A stretch of DNA of 64,000 bases from CANKJK01 sp964400405 (lineage in GTDB: Bacteria; Acidobacteriota; Vicinamibacteria; Vicinamibacterales; UBA2999), in NCBI GenBank assembly GCA_964400405.1, contig CAYNUO010000004.1, positions 12,872 through 76,871 of the forward strand, read 5' to 3'. The notes under the pieces were generated by a model. The model searched no databases, was not told the DNA's origin, and saw only the letters and a program-made list of their open reading frames with translations. Made by a program: the position numbers and the translations under genes. This document shows, piece by piece, positions 51,414-60,387 of the stretch. How positions within the stretch are numbered: the stretch's first letter is position 1; each line of letters starts with the position of its first letter.

Positions 51414-52835
51414 CTATTGAGAAGCGCTACCGCCGCGCGGGGCGGCCTGTCCATGCCTGGCCGCAATGGCGGCCAGCCGTGTCTGCAGTTCGGAATCCGG
51501 CAACCAGCGACCGTGAATCATGACGCCCGCCCGCTGACTCGTGTGTTCGATGCGACTCAGTGGATTCGCATTGAGCAGCACCAGGTTCGCGCGCTGCCCG
51601 ACGGCCACCGTACCGAAGTCGCTTGTCCGTTTCAGGTACTCGGCGACGCGCCGGGTGCCGGTCTCGAGCGCCTGGTACGGGGTGAATCCTCCCTTGTGGA
51701 CGAGATACGCCAACTCCTCATGGGTTGCGAAGCCGGGAACACTGAAGACCCCAGGTGTATCGGCCGCAAGAATCATCGGCACGCCGCCCTTGTGCAGGGC
51801 ACGGAGGACGGTCTGGCGAAGCGCGAGCGCCTTCTGGTTCACGACCGGGTCCGCAGGCCACATGGGCTCGTTCTTGTCGAAGGTGTCGATCCAGCTGGTC
51901 ACCTCGCGGGGCGAGACATACCGCGTCTCCGGGTGCTCCGCGGCCAGGCGCGCTCCGGACTTCCCGGCAAGATAGACCTCCCACAGCACCATGCTTGGCG
52001 CCAGATAGGTACCTGATGCCTTCGTGAGCCGTACGACCTCAGGAAGCCGCTTCAGATCGACCTTGTCGACGATCTCGCCCGTGTACAGAGCCGCCTCTTC
52101 GCCCAGGCGGGGCTTCCGCGTCATCAGGTGCGGTGGAACCAGGTCCTCGACGTAGTTGTCGAGATGTTCCAACGTCGCGGGACGCGCGGCGAGCGTATGT
52201 CGGAGTCCGACCAGGTCGCTGACGTGGCCACCCCACGGCACCCCCGCGTCGTGCGCCGCCCGCGCCGCCGCATCGAAGACCTCGACGCTCGGCCCTTCAC
52301 GGAACTTGATGATGTCGAATCCTTGCGCTGCCCACTGACGGACACTGCTCGCGGCCTCTTCTGGAGTCCGCGTCCGCCCGGTGATGGCAGGGCTTGCGAC
52401 AAGAAGGTCAGGGCCGAGGATCGTGCCGCGCGCGAGCTGCTCACGCCACACCAGCTGCGCGGGTCCGGCGGCCATCGTGCGTACCACGGTCACGCCGTTG
52501 GCGAGATACAGGAGGAGCATCTCCTCTCCGCCGGCGTTCGGCGGCGGTGCTCCGCCGAAATGCGCGTGCATCTCGGCCAGCCCGGGGATCAGGTACTTGC
52601 CGGTACCGTCTATCGTCGCCGCACCCGCAGGAACGGCCGACGATGATGCTGGCCCCATGGCGGCGATGCGCCCATCCCGGACGATCACCGTCTGGCGCTC
52701 GAGGACCCGTTCACGGTCCATCGGCACCACGTTGACGTTCACGAACGCGGTGTCGCGCTGCGACACCTGCGCGCTGGCTCCGGCGCACGCCGCCATGAGA
52801 AGGGCGCAAGCAACGGGAGCGAAGATCTTTTTCAT
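51414..52835 (-). CDS. Exported metal-dependent amidohydrolase
   Basis: A 473-residue protein. The leader 'KKIFAPVACALLMAACAG' may be a lipoprotein signal (lipobox 'LMAAC'). An amidohydrolase TIM barrel follows with metal motif 'HAHF' near residue 92, 'FDIIKFREG' with a candidate carboxylated Lys, 'WGGHVSD', 'ATLEHLDNY' and 'ILAADTPG', where Asp is the usual catalytic residue. This matches the imidazolonepropionase-like/prolidase branch. It is first in a five-gene minus-strand operon and lies past the terminator of the TonB receptor gene. Confidence 0.92.
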   Translation of the reverse strand: MKKIFAPVACALLMAACAGASAQVSQRDTAFVNVNVVPMDRERVLERQTVIVRDGRIAAMGPASSSAVPAGAATIDGTGKYLIPGLAEMHAHFGGAPPPNAGGEEMLLLYLANGVTVVRTMAAGPAQLVWREQLARGTILGPDLLVASPAITGRTRTPEEAASSVRQWAAQGFDIIKFREGPSVEVFDAAARAAHDAGVPWGGHVSDLVGLRHTLAARPATLEHLDNYVEDLVPPHLMTRKPRLGEEAALYTGEIVDKVDLKRLPEVVRLTKASGTYLAPSMVLWEVYLAGKSGARLAAEHPETRYVSPREVTSWIDTFDKNEPMWPADPVVNQKALALRQTVLRALHKGGVPMILAADTPGVFSVPGFATHEELAYLVHKGGFTPYQALETGTRRVAEYLKRTSDFGTVAVGQRANLVLLNANPLSRIEHTSQRAGVMIHGRWLPDSELQTRLAAIAARHGQAAPRGGSASQ

Positions 52836-52934
52836 AGCGGGAGGACGGAGTATTCGCCGCAGGTCCGAGCGAACCTTCGATCCACGTCCGGCGGGATCTC
52901 CGCCGGACGCAGACCGTTGACGCCTGAAAGAAGC

Positions 52935-52959
52935 AGCGCGTGCCGAGAAGGCACGCGCT
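52935..52959 (-). terminator. Terminator hairpin of the TonB-dependent receptor gene
   Basis: A perfect 10-bp stem (52935-52944 with 52950-52959) with a 5-base loop lies 8 bases past the receptor stop. On the minus strand it is followed by GCTTCTTTC, a weak T-run. Confidence 0.65.
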
Positions 52960-52967
52960 GTGTGGAG

Positions 52968-55900
52968 CTAGAAGTTGAGCTGGGCGCCGAACTTGAACAT
53001 CCGGGCGCCGAGGATTGCCCGCGGCCTCAGCCAATCCGTCCCATACACGGCGGTCTGGGACGTGATGTTGTTGGCGTTGAGGATGTTGTAAATGTCGAAC
53101 GTCGCCTGAACACGAGCCCCACCAAGCGTGAGGAGCTTCAGGAGTCGCACGTCCAACTGATTGAGCCGACGCTCCAACACGCTATTGGGATAGATGATGG
53201 GCATGAAGGCGAAGCCGCCGGGAGCCGTGAGCGGACGGCCCAGCGACGCGAACGTCTGGGCGTCGGTCACGACGTAGAACCCGGGCCGGGGCGCTCCCGC
53301 CAGGTTCTGGAAGGTGCCGCTCACCGTCAGACCACCCGGCAGCGGATAGCTCCCGGAGAACTTGATCTGCGTCTGCGCCTTCCACGGCTGTTCGACCTTG
53401 CAGTACTCCGGAGCCCGGGACCCGGTGAAATTCACCTGCGGGTTGTTCGCCACCACCTCGCAGTTGTCCGTCACCGTCTTACCGGTGTTCACGCCACCGA
53501 AGAGCAGTCCGCCCTTTCCAAATCGCGCGTTCACGCCAAAGTCGATGCCGGCGTACGTCTCCGTCAGGTTGCCGAACTCCGACGCGAACGTGGTGTAGTT
53601 GCTGGTCCCCTTCGCGAATCCCGCGGGAGTCCGATCGTAGAGACCACACACCTGTTTCCCGCTGACCGGACCCAGCCGGGCGTCCGACGGCGCGGTGACG
53701 CAGTACTGCGTGAAGTCAGCCGGCGTGACCGCACGGTTGACCGTCACGGTGGGATTGCCCCACCAGTTGTAGTAGTAGGCGACGTTGATCCCGAGGCCGG
53801 GCCGCAGTTCGTGCTGCAGGCTCGCGGACGTCTGCCACTGATACTGCCTGGCGCCGAAGCCCTTGAGGAAGTCCGGATCGAAGGTGTTGACGGCCTGCGG
53901 CGTGCCGAACGCGGGATTGGCCATCGCGCCGCACTCACCATTCGCCGAAACGCTCGTCAGGTTGCAGTCGGGCACGTAGTTGCCGTTCAGGTCGAACCAG
54001 CTGCGCGACGTCGAAGGCGTCACCTGATTGACCGGGGCGGCCGGAATGGCCACGGTCTGGTTCGTCGTGTTCGCGACATAGCGGCCCAGCGAGAACTTCA
54101 GGCCGGTCCTGCCGTCACCGAACAGGTCATAGGCCGCACCGATTCGCGGGCTGATGTCCTTCCAGTTTGGCAGATTGCCCAGCGCCGGGAAGTCCTGTGC
54201 CGCGGAGAAGCGGCCAGACGGGCTCTTCCAGGCCGGAGCAGAGGCGTTGAGGTAGTCAAAGCGCACGCCGAGGTTCAACGTCAGCTTCGACAGCTTCCAC
54301 TGGTCCTGTGCATAGATGCCCAGGTTCGGCTTGATGACGGTGTGCACGTCGAACGGAGACACATACTGCGTCAGCGAGATCGGCTGGCCGAAGAAGAAGC
54401 TGTACGAGAGAGCCTGGTTGTAGTCCTTCGTCTTGGTGTTCGACGCTTCCAGCGCCGTCATGCCCACCTTGAAGGCATGCGACCCGGTGACGTACGACAC
54501 CGCGAACCGCTGATTGGAGAGCTTCGTCAGATACGGATCGCCGTAGTCAATCCCGGTGAAGCCGTCCGAGAACGCGTTCGCGTTGTACCGCAACTGCGTG
54601 GACAGCTCAGTGAGCGCAATGTCGGTGGTCGTCACGCCGTCGGTCCGCTGGACCCGCTGGAGGTCGTAGTAATAGGTGAAGCCCGCCTCGAGCAGCAAGC
54701 GGCTCGTCACCGGGCGATTCCACGTGCTCTGGAACATCCGCTGCGGCGTGTACTTCACGTTGCTCGACGCCTCCGGCGTCACCTGACCCTGGCTGATCTG
54801 GCCGTCCACGTTGAAGTAGCAGTTGCAGTTCTCCTGAAGGCTCAGGCTCGCGGTCACCTTGTCCTTGGCGGATGCCTGCCAGGTCAAGCGCACGCTGTTG
54901 TCGCGCTGGTAGTTATTCGTGTACGCCGGCCGGCTCAGGTCCGGGGTGTACGGCGCAACGCCGCTGTTCGCCGCGCCAAGATACTTGCCCTGGCTGGCGT
55001 TGAAGTAGTTCCCTGGCGCGTAGTTATCCGCGCCCCACCACCGGTGCGCGGTGAAGAACCACAGGCGGTCCTTCTGGACCGGCCCACCCAGCGACCCGCC
55101 AAGGTCGTAGATCTTCTTGACCTTTGACGCCTCCTTCAGACCGCGGGCCCTCAGGGCATCGTCGAGGTTATCGGCCTGCAGCTTCGGACCGGTGCCGTTG
55201 CCGCTGAAATATCCGCTGACGCGGTTGCCGCCGTCGCGGGGCACGACGTTGATCTGCGTGCCGCCGACTTCTGACTCCGCCGACATGCCGCTGACGCCGA
55301 TCGAGACCTCCTGCACGAACGCGGAGTTCACGTGGTAGTGCTTGCCGCTGGCCGCGGCCTCAAGCCCGTGAATCTGCATGCCGTCCTGCATCAACCGGCT
55401 GTTGCCATGGTCGTTGTGCACGATGAACGGTGCATAGAGCTCGCCCTGGTTTCCACCCACGTCCTGCTGGCCGAAGGTCTGCTGCGCACCCAGCGTGAGA
55501 GCGGTGAACGCCTGGAACGCCTTGCCGGTCGGGAGCGTGTCGAGCACGTCGCGCGACAGCACGGTCTGCTGCCGGACGTTCTGCACGTCGACGACGGGGG
55601 CGGCGCCGGTCACGGTGACCGACTCTTCGAGTGAACCGACCTTCAGATCGGCGTTCACCGTCGCGGTGAACCCCGAAGTCAGCTGAAGACCTTCCTGCTT
55701 GAATGTGCCGAACCCCGTGAGCGTAAACGTCACGGTGTACGTGCCGGGGCGCAGGTCAGCAATCTTGTAGTTGCCTTGTGCATCCGTCGTAACAGTACGG
55801 ACCTTCTCAATCAGGGCCGGACTCGCTGCCTCGACAGTCACACCCGGCAGCACAGCACCGGTCGTATCCTTCACCACGCCGGCAATCGCTCCAGTCGACG

Positions 55901-55976
55901 CCGACTGCGCTGAAGCAAGCCCTGGCAATGCCAGGACCACCAGCGCAACCAGTGCGCACGCAAACACCCTTCTCAT
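52968..55976 (-). CDS. TonB-dependent receptor, Oar-like, with carboxypeptidase-regulatory domain
   Basis: A 1002-residue outer-membrane receptor starting at ATG 55976 with GGAGGAGATGCT before it. The signal peptide ends at 'GLASAQ'. The Ig-like domain is 'GAIAGVVKDTTGAVLPGVTV', the plug 'TVTGAAPVVDVQNVRQQTVL', and the barrel ends 'ILGARMFKFGAQLNF'. Paralogous to 57118-60078, sharing 'LDTLPTGKAFQAFTALTLGA'. It is divergent from an AraC regulator, which may control it. Substrate unknown. Confidence 0.93.
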   Translation of the reverse strand: MRRVFACALVALVVLALPGLASAQSASTGAIAGVVKDTTGAVLPGVTVEAASPALIEKVRTVTTDAQGNYKIADLRPGTYTVTFTLTGFGTFKQEGLQLTSGFTATVNADLKVGSLEESVTVTGAAPVVDVQNVRQQTVLSRDVLDTLPTGKAFQAFTALTLGAQQTFGQQDVGGNQGELYAPFIVHNDHGNSRLMQDGMQIHGLEAAASGKHYHVNSAFVQEVSIGVSGMSAESEVGGTQINVVPRDGGNRVSGYFSGNGTGPKLQADNLDDALRARGLKEASKVKKIYDLGGSLGGPVQKDRLWFFTAHRWWGADNYAPGNYFNASQGKYLGAANSGVAPYTPDLSRPAYTNNYQRDNSVRLTWQASAKDKVTASLSLQENCNCYFNVDGQISQGQVTPEASSNVKYTPQRMFQSTWNRPVTSRLLLEAGFTYYYDLQRVQRTDGVTTTDIALTELSTQLRYNANAFSDGFTGIDYGDPYLTKLSNQRFAVSYVTGSHAFKVGMTALEASNTKTKDYNQALSYSFFFGQPISLTQYVSPFDVHTVIKPNLGIYAQDQWKLSKLTLNLGVRFDYLNASAPAWKSPSGRFSAAQDFPALGNLPNWKDISPRIGAAYDLFGDGRTGLKFSLGRYVANTTNQTVAIPAAPVNQVTPSTSRSWFDLNGNYVPDCNLTSVSANGECGAMANPAFGTPQAVNTFDPDFLKGFGARQYQWQTSASLQHELRPGLGINVAYYYNWWGNPTVTVNRAVTPADFTQYCVTAPSDARLGPVSGKQVCGLYDRTPAGFAKGTSNYTTFASEFGNLTETYAGIDFGVNARFGKGGLLFGGVNTGKTVTDNCEVVANNPQVNFTGSRAPEYCKVEQPWKAQTQIKFSGSYPLPGGLTVSGTFQNLAGAPRPGFYVVTDAQTFASLGRPLTAPGGFAFMPIIYPNSVLERRLNQLDVRLLKLLTLGGARVQATFDIYNILNANNITSQTAVYGTDWLRPRAILGARMFKFGAQLNF

Positions 55977-56151
55977 AGCATCTCCTCCAAGGAACTCCAC
56001 CTTACATACGCCGCAAACATGGCAACGTACCTCGTGAGTTATAGGACCGGTAGTATGACCCAATCGTCTTGAAAAATGGCTGATTCGTCTGTTTCAAGGT
56101 GCGATCCTCCGTGCTATAACGGAAATCTCGTACTGTGCAAAGGAGACCCTC
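55977..56151. promoter_or_regulatory. Divergent promoter region between TonB receptor and AraC regulator
   Basis: It holds a TATAAC box on each strand: 56115-56120 (plus, toward the AraC gene, with TTTCAA at 56092-56097 as a 17-base-spaced -35 candidate) and 56043-56038 (minus, toward the receptor). AraC-type operators would be expected here; I see no clear direct repeat. Confidence 0.4.
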
Positions 56152-57039
56152 GTGAGCCCTGAACCGGCGTCGTCGGATTCGTACCGAATTGAGTTCGATC
56201 CACTCTCGGCCGTGCTTGAAGACCTCCGCCTGCGGACCGTTTTGCTTGGTGAGACCTCGGTGTCGGCGGGACATGGATGGGACGAGCGGGGCCTCGTGCG
56301 GCCGCGCCTGTTCGTCATGACACGTGGCCGCGCGCGGATGACCATCACACCCGGACTCACCGACGGCACCACCATCGGAGCGGGCGATATCCTGCTCGTG
56401 ACCAGTGGACCTCGACGGGAGCAGTTCAAGGCCCTGACCCGGGCTACCTGGCTCGGGATGGAGTGGGAGACGAGCAGCAGCGCCGACAGCCTGTTCAAAC
56501 AGCTGCCGTCGACACTGTTACTGCGCGACCGTTCGAAGGATGCGACCCGGTTGCTGAAGCCGATTCTCAGACTGATCGACGCCGAATACCGTCACGCATC
56601 GAGCGGTCGCGGCACGATTCTGACCAGCCTCGCGGAGATCGCACTGTTCCAGATGCTGCGGATCAGCATCTCGCGCGCCGATGTGGGATCCGCGGGATGG
56701 CTGGCCGCGCTGAGGGACCCGGTGATCGCGGCGGCGCTCCGCGCCCTGCACCAGCGCCCGGACGCGCCGTGGACCGTGGAGCGGCTCGCGGCAGAGGCTG
56801 GGATGTCGCGCGCGGTCTTCGCCGAGCGATTCAAGAAAGTGATGGGGGACACTCCGATGAACTACGTCATGCGCTGGCGTATGCATCGAGCGGCCACGAT
56901 GCTTGGTCAGCGTCGCCATCCTCTGAAGGCGATCGTCCGCGCGTCCGGCTACGCGTCCGAAACAGCCTTCCGTGCCAATTTCAGGCGCTGCTTCCAGATG
57001 AATCCAGCGGAATTCGTCCGGGGGGACTCCACACACTGA
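56152..57039 (+). CDS. AraC-family transcriptional regulator
   Basis: A 295-residue regulator starting at GTG 56152, with AAGGAG upstream. The N-terminal cupin-type ligand-binding domain (about 14-185, 'SAVLEDLRLRTVLLGETSV', 'GAGDILLVTSGPRR') belongs to the AraC cupin_6 type. The C-terminal double helix-turn-helix (about 195-290) shows 'WTVERLAAEAGMSRAVFAER' and 'IVRASGYASETAFRANFRRC'. It is flanked by two TonB receptors, divergent from one and convergent with the other. It probably regulates the divergent receptor in response to a small ligand. Confidence 0.93.
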   Translation: MSPEPASSDSYRIEFDPLSAVLEDLRLRTVLLGETSVSAGHGWDERGLVRPRLFVMTRGRARMTITPGLTDGTTIGAGDILLVTSGPRREQFKALTRATWLGMEWETSSSADSLFKQLPSTLLLRDRSKDATRLLKPILRLIDAEYRHASSGRGTILTSLAEIALFQMLRISISRADVGSAGWLAALRDPVIAAALRALHQRPDAPWTVERLAAEAGMSRAVFAERFKKVMGDTPMNYVMRWRMHRAATMLGQRRHPLKAIVRASGYASETAFRANFRRCFQMNPAEFVRGDSTH

Positions 57040-57063
57040 GGTGTCCGGGGCGCCCAGGAGCCA

Positions 57064-57098
57064 GGCCACCCAGCCGGCGGATGCCGGCGTGAGTGGCC
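57064..57098. terminator. Possible bidirectional hairpin between convergent genes
   Basis: The outer arms GGCCAC/GTGGCC enclose the inner arms CCGGC/GCCGG. It lies between the AraC stop and the stop of the convergent receptor. No T-run on either side. Confidence 0.3.
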
Positions 57099-57117
57099 CG
57101 TCATGACTGTGTTCGAC

Positions 57118-60078
57118 TCAGAAGTCCGTCTGGATGCCGAACTTGAACATACGCGCACCGAGGATGGCGGTCGGCTGCCGCCACGTCGGCCCATAGGGCT
57201 GACGCTCGCGAAGAATCGTGCTCGCGTTGAGCACGTTGTAGGCGTCGAACATGCCCCGGATCCGGGCCTTGCCGATCCTGATGTTCTTGATGAACCGCAG
57301 GTCGAGCTGGTTCAGGCGATCCCCGAAGTCGTACTGCGGCGTCGTGACCTGGACGTTGACGGTGCCACCGGCACCGGCCGCGAGATTGCGTCCGAGTGAC
57401 GGCGCAATCTGCGCGTTCGTGAACACGGTCGTAGCCAGCAGGGGGAGACCGGGCAGATTCTGGAACGTCGCGCTCGCCTGGATCCCCCACCACGGCAGTG
57501 GGTAGCTCCCCGAGAACTTGTACTGCGTCTGCCCGGCGATGCCGTTGACGTTCCGGCAGAAGTCGTCCGTGCGCGGAAGCGCGAACCCCACATTGAGGTT
57601 GTTCTTGACGATGTCGCAGTTGTCGTTCAGCTGTCGGCCGGTATTGAACCCGCCAGTCAGCGAGCCGCCCTTGCCGAACCGCGCCTGCATGCCTACGTCG
57701 ATGCCGTCGTACTGCTCGATCTGCTTGCCGAGCGTCTTCGACGGCACGATGTAGTTGTCGACGCGGCCGAAGGCGGCCGGCTTGACGTCGTAGAGGCCGC
57801 AGAGCTGCTTGCCGCTCGTATCCCCGAAGGCAGCCTCCGTCGGCGCGGTGACGCAGTACTGATCGAAGTCCGCGTTCGTGACAGCACGGTTCAGCGTCGT
57901 GGTGAAGTTCCCCCACCACGTACGGTAGACGCCGACGTTCAGCGCCAGGCCCGGGCGGAGTTCCTGCTGCACCGATCCCACGGCCTGCCACTGGTACCCG
58001 CGGACTCCCCAGCCCTTCAGGTACGACGGGTCATAGGTGGTGTTGGTGAACGGCGTCCCGAAGAGACGGTTGTTCAGGGCCTGGCACTCACCGTTGGCCG
58101 CGATGTTGGTCAGGTCGCAGTTCGGCACGAAGTCGCCATTGGCATCGGTCCATACCCGCGTGGCGTTCTGGACGACTGTCTGCGCCGGGTTGTTGTTCAG
58201 GGCAACCCCTGTCGTCTCGTTCGCCACGTACCGGCCGATCGAGCCCTTGATGGCCGTCTTGCCGTTGCCGAACAGATCGTAGGCGCCGCCGATCCGCGGG
58301 GTAATGTCCTTCCAGTTCGGGACGCCGTTGATCTCGTTGACGTGCAGCGCTGCCGCGAACGGCCCGGCCGGACGTGTCTGTTCCGGCACGTTGCCGTTGA
58401 AGTAGTCGAAACGCATGCCAAGGTTCAGCGTGAGCCGGCTCACGGTCCACTGATCCTGCGCGTAGATGCCAAGATTCGGCCGAATCCTCGTTTCCGTACG
58501 GGACGGGGATGCCCACTGCGTAATCGAAACGGGCAGACCATTCCGCAGCGTGATCATGATCGGGGGCGAGTTCAGTTCGTTGAAGACGATGCGCTTCGCC
58601 TCCAGGGCCGTCATGCCGACCTTCAGCGCATGGGAACCGGTCACGTAGGAAACCGCCGCCCGCTGCGTCCAGACGTAGGCCGGCTGCGTTCCGAGGCTGG
58701 TCGTGTTCAGACCGTCGGTCTTGGCGCCATACCGGAGCCCGGTGGAGAGCTCGGTGTAGGCGATGGCGTCCGGGCTCGAGTTGTCGGTCCGGCGGTTGGT
58801 CTCGTTGTCCGACAGGTAGCCGAAGCCCCCCTCGAACAGGAGGCGATTGGTGCGGGGATAGCTCCAGGTGCCCTGATAGAGGCGCTGCCACTTGTAGTCC
58901 ACGTGATTGACGCCGTCGGGTGAACGGGGCACGGGGTTGTCGACGTCGAAGTAGCAGTTGCAGTTGTCCTGCTGCGTCGTGTGGAAGGTCAGCTTCTGTT
59001 TCGAGGTGACCTGCGCCGTCAGACGCACGTCATGCGCCTGCTGGTAGTTGTCGGTATAGGCCGGGCGGCTCAGGTCCGGCGTGTAGAAGCGGGTCGCCGG
59101 CGTCGCGTTGAAGTAGTTCCCGGGCACGTTGTTCTGCGCGCCCCACCACCGATGGGCCGTGTAGAACCACACCTTGTCCGATGCAATCGGCCCGCCGACG
59201 CCGACGCCGTAGTCATAGACCTTGCGAATCTTCACCGTCGTGTTCAGGCCACGACTCTTGAGCTGGTCCGTCAGGTTGGTGGTCTGAAGGCGGGGTCCGG
59301 AGTACTGGGCGAGGCCGGAGCCGCTCAGCGAGTTGCCGCCGTCCTTCGGGACGACGTTCATCTGGGCGCCACCCACTTCCAGTTCCGCCGACGCGGCACC
59401 AGTTCCGAGCGTGATCTCCTGCACGGCTGCCTGGTTGACGAAGATGTGCTTGCCGTTGGCCGCCGCATCCATGCCGTGCATCTGCATGCCGTCGATCATC
59501 AAGCGGTTCTCGCCACGATTCCCGTGCACGACGAAGGGGGCATACAGCTCGCCCTGGTTCCCGCCGACGTCCTGCTGTCCCGTCGTCTGGACGGCGCCGA
59601 GCGTCAACGCGGTGAATGCCTGAAATGCCTTGCCGGTCGGCAGCGTGTCCAGCATCTCGCGCGACAGCACGGTCTGCTGACGCACGTTCTGCACGTCAAC
59701 GACGGGACTGGCGCCGGTCACGGTGACGGTTTCCTCGAGCGACCCCACCTTCAGTTCGGCGTTCACGGTCGCCGTGAAGCCGGTGGTCAGCTCCAGCCCT
59801 TCCCGCTTGAACGTGCCGAATCCCGGCAGGCTGGCCGTGACGGTATACGTGCCCGGACGCAGGTCGACGATCTTGTAGTTGCCTTGCGCGTCGGTCACGG
59901 CCGTGCGCACCTTCTCGATCAGGGCAGGACTGGCCGCCTCGACGGTCACACCCGGCAGCACCGCACCCGTCGTATCCCGCACCAGGCCCGCGATCGATCC
60001 CGTCGTCGACTGAGCCATGACCGCTGTCGGCACAGCCAGCGCCAGTGCACAGCCCAGAAGCAGTATTACCTTCCTCAT
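57118..60078 (-). CDS. TonB-dependent receptor, Oar-like, with carboxypeptidase-regulatory domain
   Basis: A 986-residue outer-membrane receptor with GGAGGAGAGG before ATG 60078. The signal peptide ends near 'AVMAQ'. The Ig-like domain is 'GSIAGLVRDTTGAVLPGVTV', the plug 'TVTGASPVVDVQNVRQQTVL', and the barrel ends 'ILGARMFKFGIQTDF'. It is closely related to 52968-55976 in plug and barrel start. The upstream neighbour on the same strand is the exported aldolase, more than 300 bases away, so it is probably transcribed on its own. Substrate unknown. Confidence 0.93.
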   Translation of the reverse strand: MRKVILLLGCALALAVPTAVMAQSTTGSIAGLVRDTTGAVLPGVTVEAASPALIEKVRTAVTDAQGNYKIVDLRPGTYTVTASLPGFGTFKREGLELTTGFTATVNAELKVGSLEETVTVTGASPVVDVQNVRQQTVLSREMLDTLPTGKAFQAFTALTLGAVQTTGQQDVGGNQGELYAPFVVHGNRGENRLMIDGMQMHGMDAAANGKHIFVNQAAVQEITLGTGAASAELEVGGAQMNVVPKDGGNSLSGSGLAQYSGPRLQTTNLTDQLKSRGLNTTVKIRKVYDYGVGVGGPIASDKVWFYTAHRWWGAQNNVPGNYFNATPATRFYTPDLSRPAYTDNYQQAHDVRLTAQVTSKQKLTFHTTQQDNCNCYFDVDNPVPRSPDGVNHVDYKWQRLYQGTWSYPRTNRLLFEGGFGYLSDNETNRRTDNSSPDAIAYTELSTGLRYGAKTDGLNTTSLGTQPAYVWTQRAAVSYVTGSHALKVGMTALEAKRIVFNELNSPPIMITLRNGLPVSITQWASPSRTETRIRPNLGIYAQDQWTVSRLTLNLGMRFDYFNGNVPEQTRPAGPFAAALHVNEINGVPNWKDITPRIGGAYDLFGNGKTAIKGSIGRYVANETTGVALNNNPAQTVVQNATRVWTDANGDFVPNCDLTNIAANGECQALNNRLFGTPFTNTTYDPSYLKGWGVRGYQWQAVGSVQQELRPGLALNVGVYRTWWGNFTTTLNRAVTNADFDQYCVTAPTEAAFGDTSGKQLCGLYDVKPAAFGRVDNYIVPSKTLGKQIEQYDGIDVGMQARFGKGGSLTGGFNTGRQLNDNCDIVKNNLNVGFALPRTDDFCRNVNGIAGQTQYKFSGSYPLPWWGIQASATFQNLPGLPLLATTVFTNAQIAPSLGRNLAAGAGGTVNVQVTTPQYDFGDRLNQLDLRFIKNIRIGKARIRGMFDAYNVLNASTILRERQPYGPTWRQPTAILGARMFKFGIQTDF

Positions 60079-60387
60079 ATACCTCTCCTCCAGCGACCGT
60101 CAGCCGATTCCATGGCCCCACGACGCCGCCGTCACTCGTTCACGCGTGTGATGACGAGCCCGGGCTGACGCGGCGACGAGCGTAGATCGAAAAACTTTCC
60201 GTAACACTACCTGGAAGCAGTTAGCAGGAGACCCGTGCCACCGCCTTACGGGTCCGCGCGCCGAAAGCGAGGGAACGTCCGTTGATTCCGCCGGGCACCA
60301 CCGGACCGACACTCGAAATCGATCCCGTGAGAACCGCCGAGGCACTCGCACGGACGCGGGCCTCGGTGAAGGCGCCAGCGACCGTCG
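60079..60387. other. Intergenic region upstream of a TonB receptor, no gene seen
   Basis: About 309 bases. It is AT-richer near 60185-60225 (minus strand TTACGG to TACGCT, a weak promoter candidate for the receptor). Short frames here lack ribosome binding sites and family matches. Confidence 0.35.

Noticed and set aside
52917..55127. A 736-codon plus-strand open frame
   Set aside because: It is antisense to the second TonB receptor, with shadow composition only.
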